Below, piece after piece: positions 6,040-7,508 of a stretch of 7,508 nt of DNA; positions within the stretch are counted from its first letter, which is position 1, and each line of letters starts with the position of its first letter. The position numbers were made by a program, and so were the translations under genes. The notes below the pieces were generated by a model, which had not been told where the DNA came from, made no database searches, and was given only the letters and a program-made list of their open reading frames with translations. This DNA comes from Pseudomonadota bacterium (lineage in GTDB: Bacteria; Pseudomonadota; Alphaproteobacteria; Rhizobiales; Beijerinckiaceae): positions 1-7,508 of the forward strand of contig JAJXZN010000035.1 of NCBI GenBank assembly GCA_021780015.1, in the 5' to 3' direction.

Positions 6040-7508
6040 TCACAAATCGTCTTCGGTGATTGCCGAATCTATATAGGCGATGTCTTCGCCCGCTGCCGCG
6101 CCCTCCGCCGGCTCCGTCTCACGGACGGCGACGATCTCGGCGCCCGGAAATTGAGCCAAGACCGCGCGGACAAGCGGCTCGGCGCGCACACCGTGCAAGC
6201 TGGCGGCGGCCGCGACTTCGGCCTGCTCCTTGAGGCTCGGCGCGCCGTCCTCGCGGGAGATCGCGACCATCCAGCGTTTGCCGGTCCATTCCTGCAGGCG
6301 CCGCGTCAAGGTCGGCGCGAGCTGCGGCGAGGCGCCGGGAGCGAGCGCGAATTCGATGGCGCCCTCCTCGAAGCGCACGAGCCGGACATCGCGCTCCAGC
6401 GCCAGCTTCAGTTGAATGTCGCGCACGGCGCCTGCTTGCGCCACGACATCCTCGAAACGGGCGAGACGCAGCCCCGGTTCGGCTTGTTGCGCCCGCGGCG
6501 ACGGAGCGGGTTGCGCCGCTCGGCTCGAGCGTGAAACGAAGGTTGCCGAAGGTCCGGCTGAAACGGGGTCGCGCCCCGGCGCCGAGGCCGGAGTGGCGCT
6601 TTGCGGCGTAGTGCCGAGCCGGCGCAGGGCTTCGTCTGGGGTCGGCAGATCGGCGACATAGGCGAGCCGTACCAGGATCATGTCGGCGGCGGCGAGCGGC
6701 CGCGGCGAATCCTTGATCTCGGCGAGGCCTTTCAGCAGCAATTGCCAGGCGCGGGTCAACACCGGCAGCGACAGCTTTTGCGCGAAGTCGCCGCCGCGAA
6801 CCCGCTCCGCCTCGCTCAGCGCCGGATCCTTTGCCGTCTCCGGCACGAGTTTCAGCCGCGTCACGACATGGGTGAATTCGGCCAGTTCGCTCAGCACGCG
6901 CTGCGGGTCGGCGCCAGCATCATAGAGTGCTTTCATCGCGCCGAGGGCCGCGGCAATATCACCGCGCATGACCTCGGCGAAAAGCTCGATGAGCCGCGTG
7001 CGGTCGGCAAGGCCGAGCATCTGACGCAAATCTTCGGCTTTCACTTCGCTGCGCAGGCTGCCCTTGGCATGCGCGATCGCTTGGTCGAGCAGCGAGAGCG
7101 CATCGCGCACGGAGCCCTCCGCCGCGCGGGCGATCAGCGCCAAGGCCTCCGGCTCGGCGGCAATCGCCTCCTTGGCGCAAATGCTGGCGAGATGGGCGAC
7201 AAGCCGGTCGGCCTCGATGCGGCGCAGATCGAAGCGCTGACAGCGCGAGCGCACCGTCACCGGCACTTTCTCGATCTCGGTCGTCGCGAAAATGAATTTC
7301 ACGTGGTCCGGCGGTTCTTCGAGCGTTTTCAGCAGACCGTTGAAGGCCGCCTTCGAGAGCATATGCACTTCGTCGATGATGTAGACTTTGGTGCGCGCAA
7401 GAACCGGGCGGTAGCGGGCGTTCTCGATGATCTCGCGAATATCGTCGATGCCGGTATGCGAGGCCGCATCCATTTCGATCACGTCGACATGGCGGGATTC
7501 GATGATCG
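6040..7508 (-). CDS. dnaX: DNA polymerase III subunit tau (DnaX), lacks N-terminus (cut by window edge)
   Basis: DnaX is the ATPase motor subunit of the clamp loader that opens the beta clamp and, as full-length tau, links the loader to the polymerase and helicase. About 488 codons are visible; the frame is open through 7508, so the N-terminus with Walker A and the zinc module is outside the window. The visible part opens with HVDVIEMDAASHTGIDDIRE. The Walker B motif YIIDEVHML (Asp45-Glu46 of the visible part), sensor 1 FIFATTE (71-77) and the SRC motif with the trans-acting arginine (87-89, SRCQRF) follow, then the collar domain. A Pro/Ala/Arg-rich linker (about 6500-6620) leads to a tau-type C-terminal domain ending ITEDDL. 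I see no A-run or other slippery heptamer that would produce a short gamma form by frameshift. The internal GTG at 7482 is not the true start. Confidence 0.97.
   Translation of the reverse strand, partial: IIESRHVDVIEMDAASHTGIDDIREIIENARYRPVLARTKVYIIDEVHMLSKAAFNGLLKTLEEPPDHVKFIFATTEIEKVPVTVRSRCQRFDLRRIEADRLVAHLASICAKEAIAAEPEALALIARAAEGSVRDALSLLDQAIAHAKGSLRSEVKAEDLRQMLGLADRTRLIELFAEVMRGDIAAALGAMKALYDAGADPQRVLSELAEFTHVVTRLKLVPETAKDPALSEAERVRGGDFAQKLSLPVLTRAWQLLLKGLAEIKDSPRPLAAADMILVRLAYVADLPTPDEALRRLGTTPQSATPASAPGRDPVSAGPSATFVSRSSRAAQPAPSPRAQQAEPGLRLARFEDVVAQAGAVRDIQLKLALERDVRLVRFEEGAIEFALAPGASPQLAPTLTRRLQEWTGKRWMVAISREDGAPSLKEQAEVAAAASLHGVRAEPLVRAVLAQFPGAEIVAVRETEPAEGAAAGEDIAYIDSAITEDDL

Overview
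The window reads as ordinary chromosome from a GC-rich alphaproteobacterium, most likely Hyphomicrobiales (Rhizobiales). The reasons are the third-position G/C bias in every real gene, an MCP of the alphaproteobacterial type with two HAMP units, and the dnaX-ybaB-recR order. The genus cannot be fixed from this stretch. I see no tRNA, rRNA, insertion sequence, CRISPR array or sign of recent transfer. All seven genes lie on the minus strand, so transcription runs from high to low coordinates. The two genes at the window edges are incomplete.

Upstream block (7508 down to 5102): the 3' part of dnaX (clamp loader tau subunit), then ybaB/ebfC (nucleoid-associated protein), then recR (RecFOR recombination mediator). 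Spacing is tight: 10 bases between dnaX and ybaB, 1 base between ybaB and recR. This is the conserved bacterial dnaX-ybaB-recR replication and repair operon.

A 226-base gap (5101 down to 4876) follows. It is the only sizeable non-coding stretch and the natural place for the end of the repair operon and the promoter of the next one. It contains an AT-richer core, a perfect 8-bp hairpin just upstream of a strong Shine-Dalgarno site, and a GTG start codon.

Downstream block (4875 down to 1): a transmembrane methyl-accepting chemotaxis protein, cheY, cheA and the 5' third or so of cheR. Gaps are 55 and 17 bases, and cheA and cheR overlap by 4 bases (ATGA), so this looks like one operon. Together the genes form a signalling chain: the MCP senses a ligand, controls the CheA kinase, CheA phosphorylates CheY, and CheR methylates the MCP for adaptation. 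The MCP ends in EWEEF, which fits the CheR-docking pentapeptide, so the first and last visible genes of the operon probably interact physically. No cheW or cheB lies between the visible genes; either could lie beyond position 1.

I found no evidence of an undescribed system. The best leads are modest: the CheR tether on the MCP, the leader hairpin, the che operon without cheW between cheA and cheR, and a dnaX 3' half with no slippery sequence.
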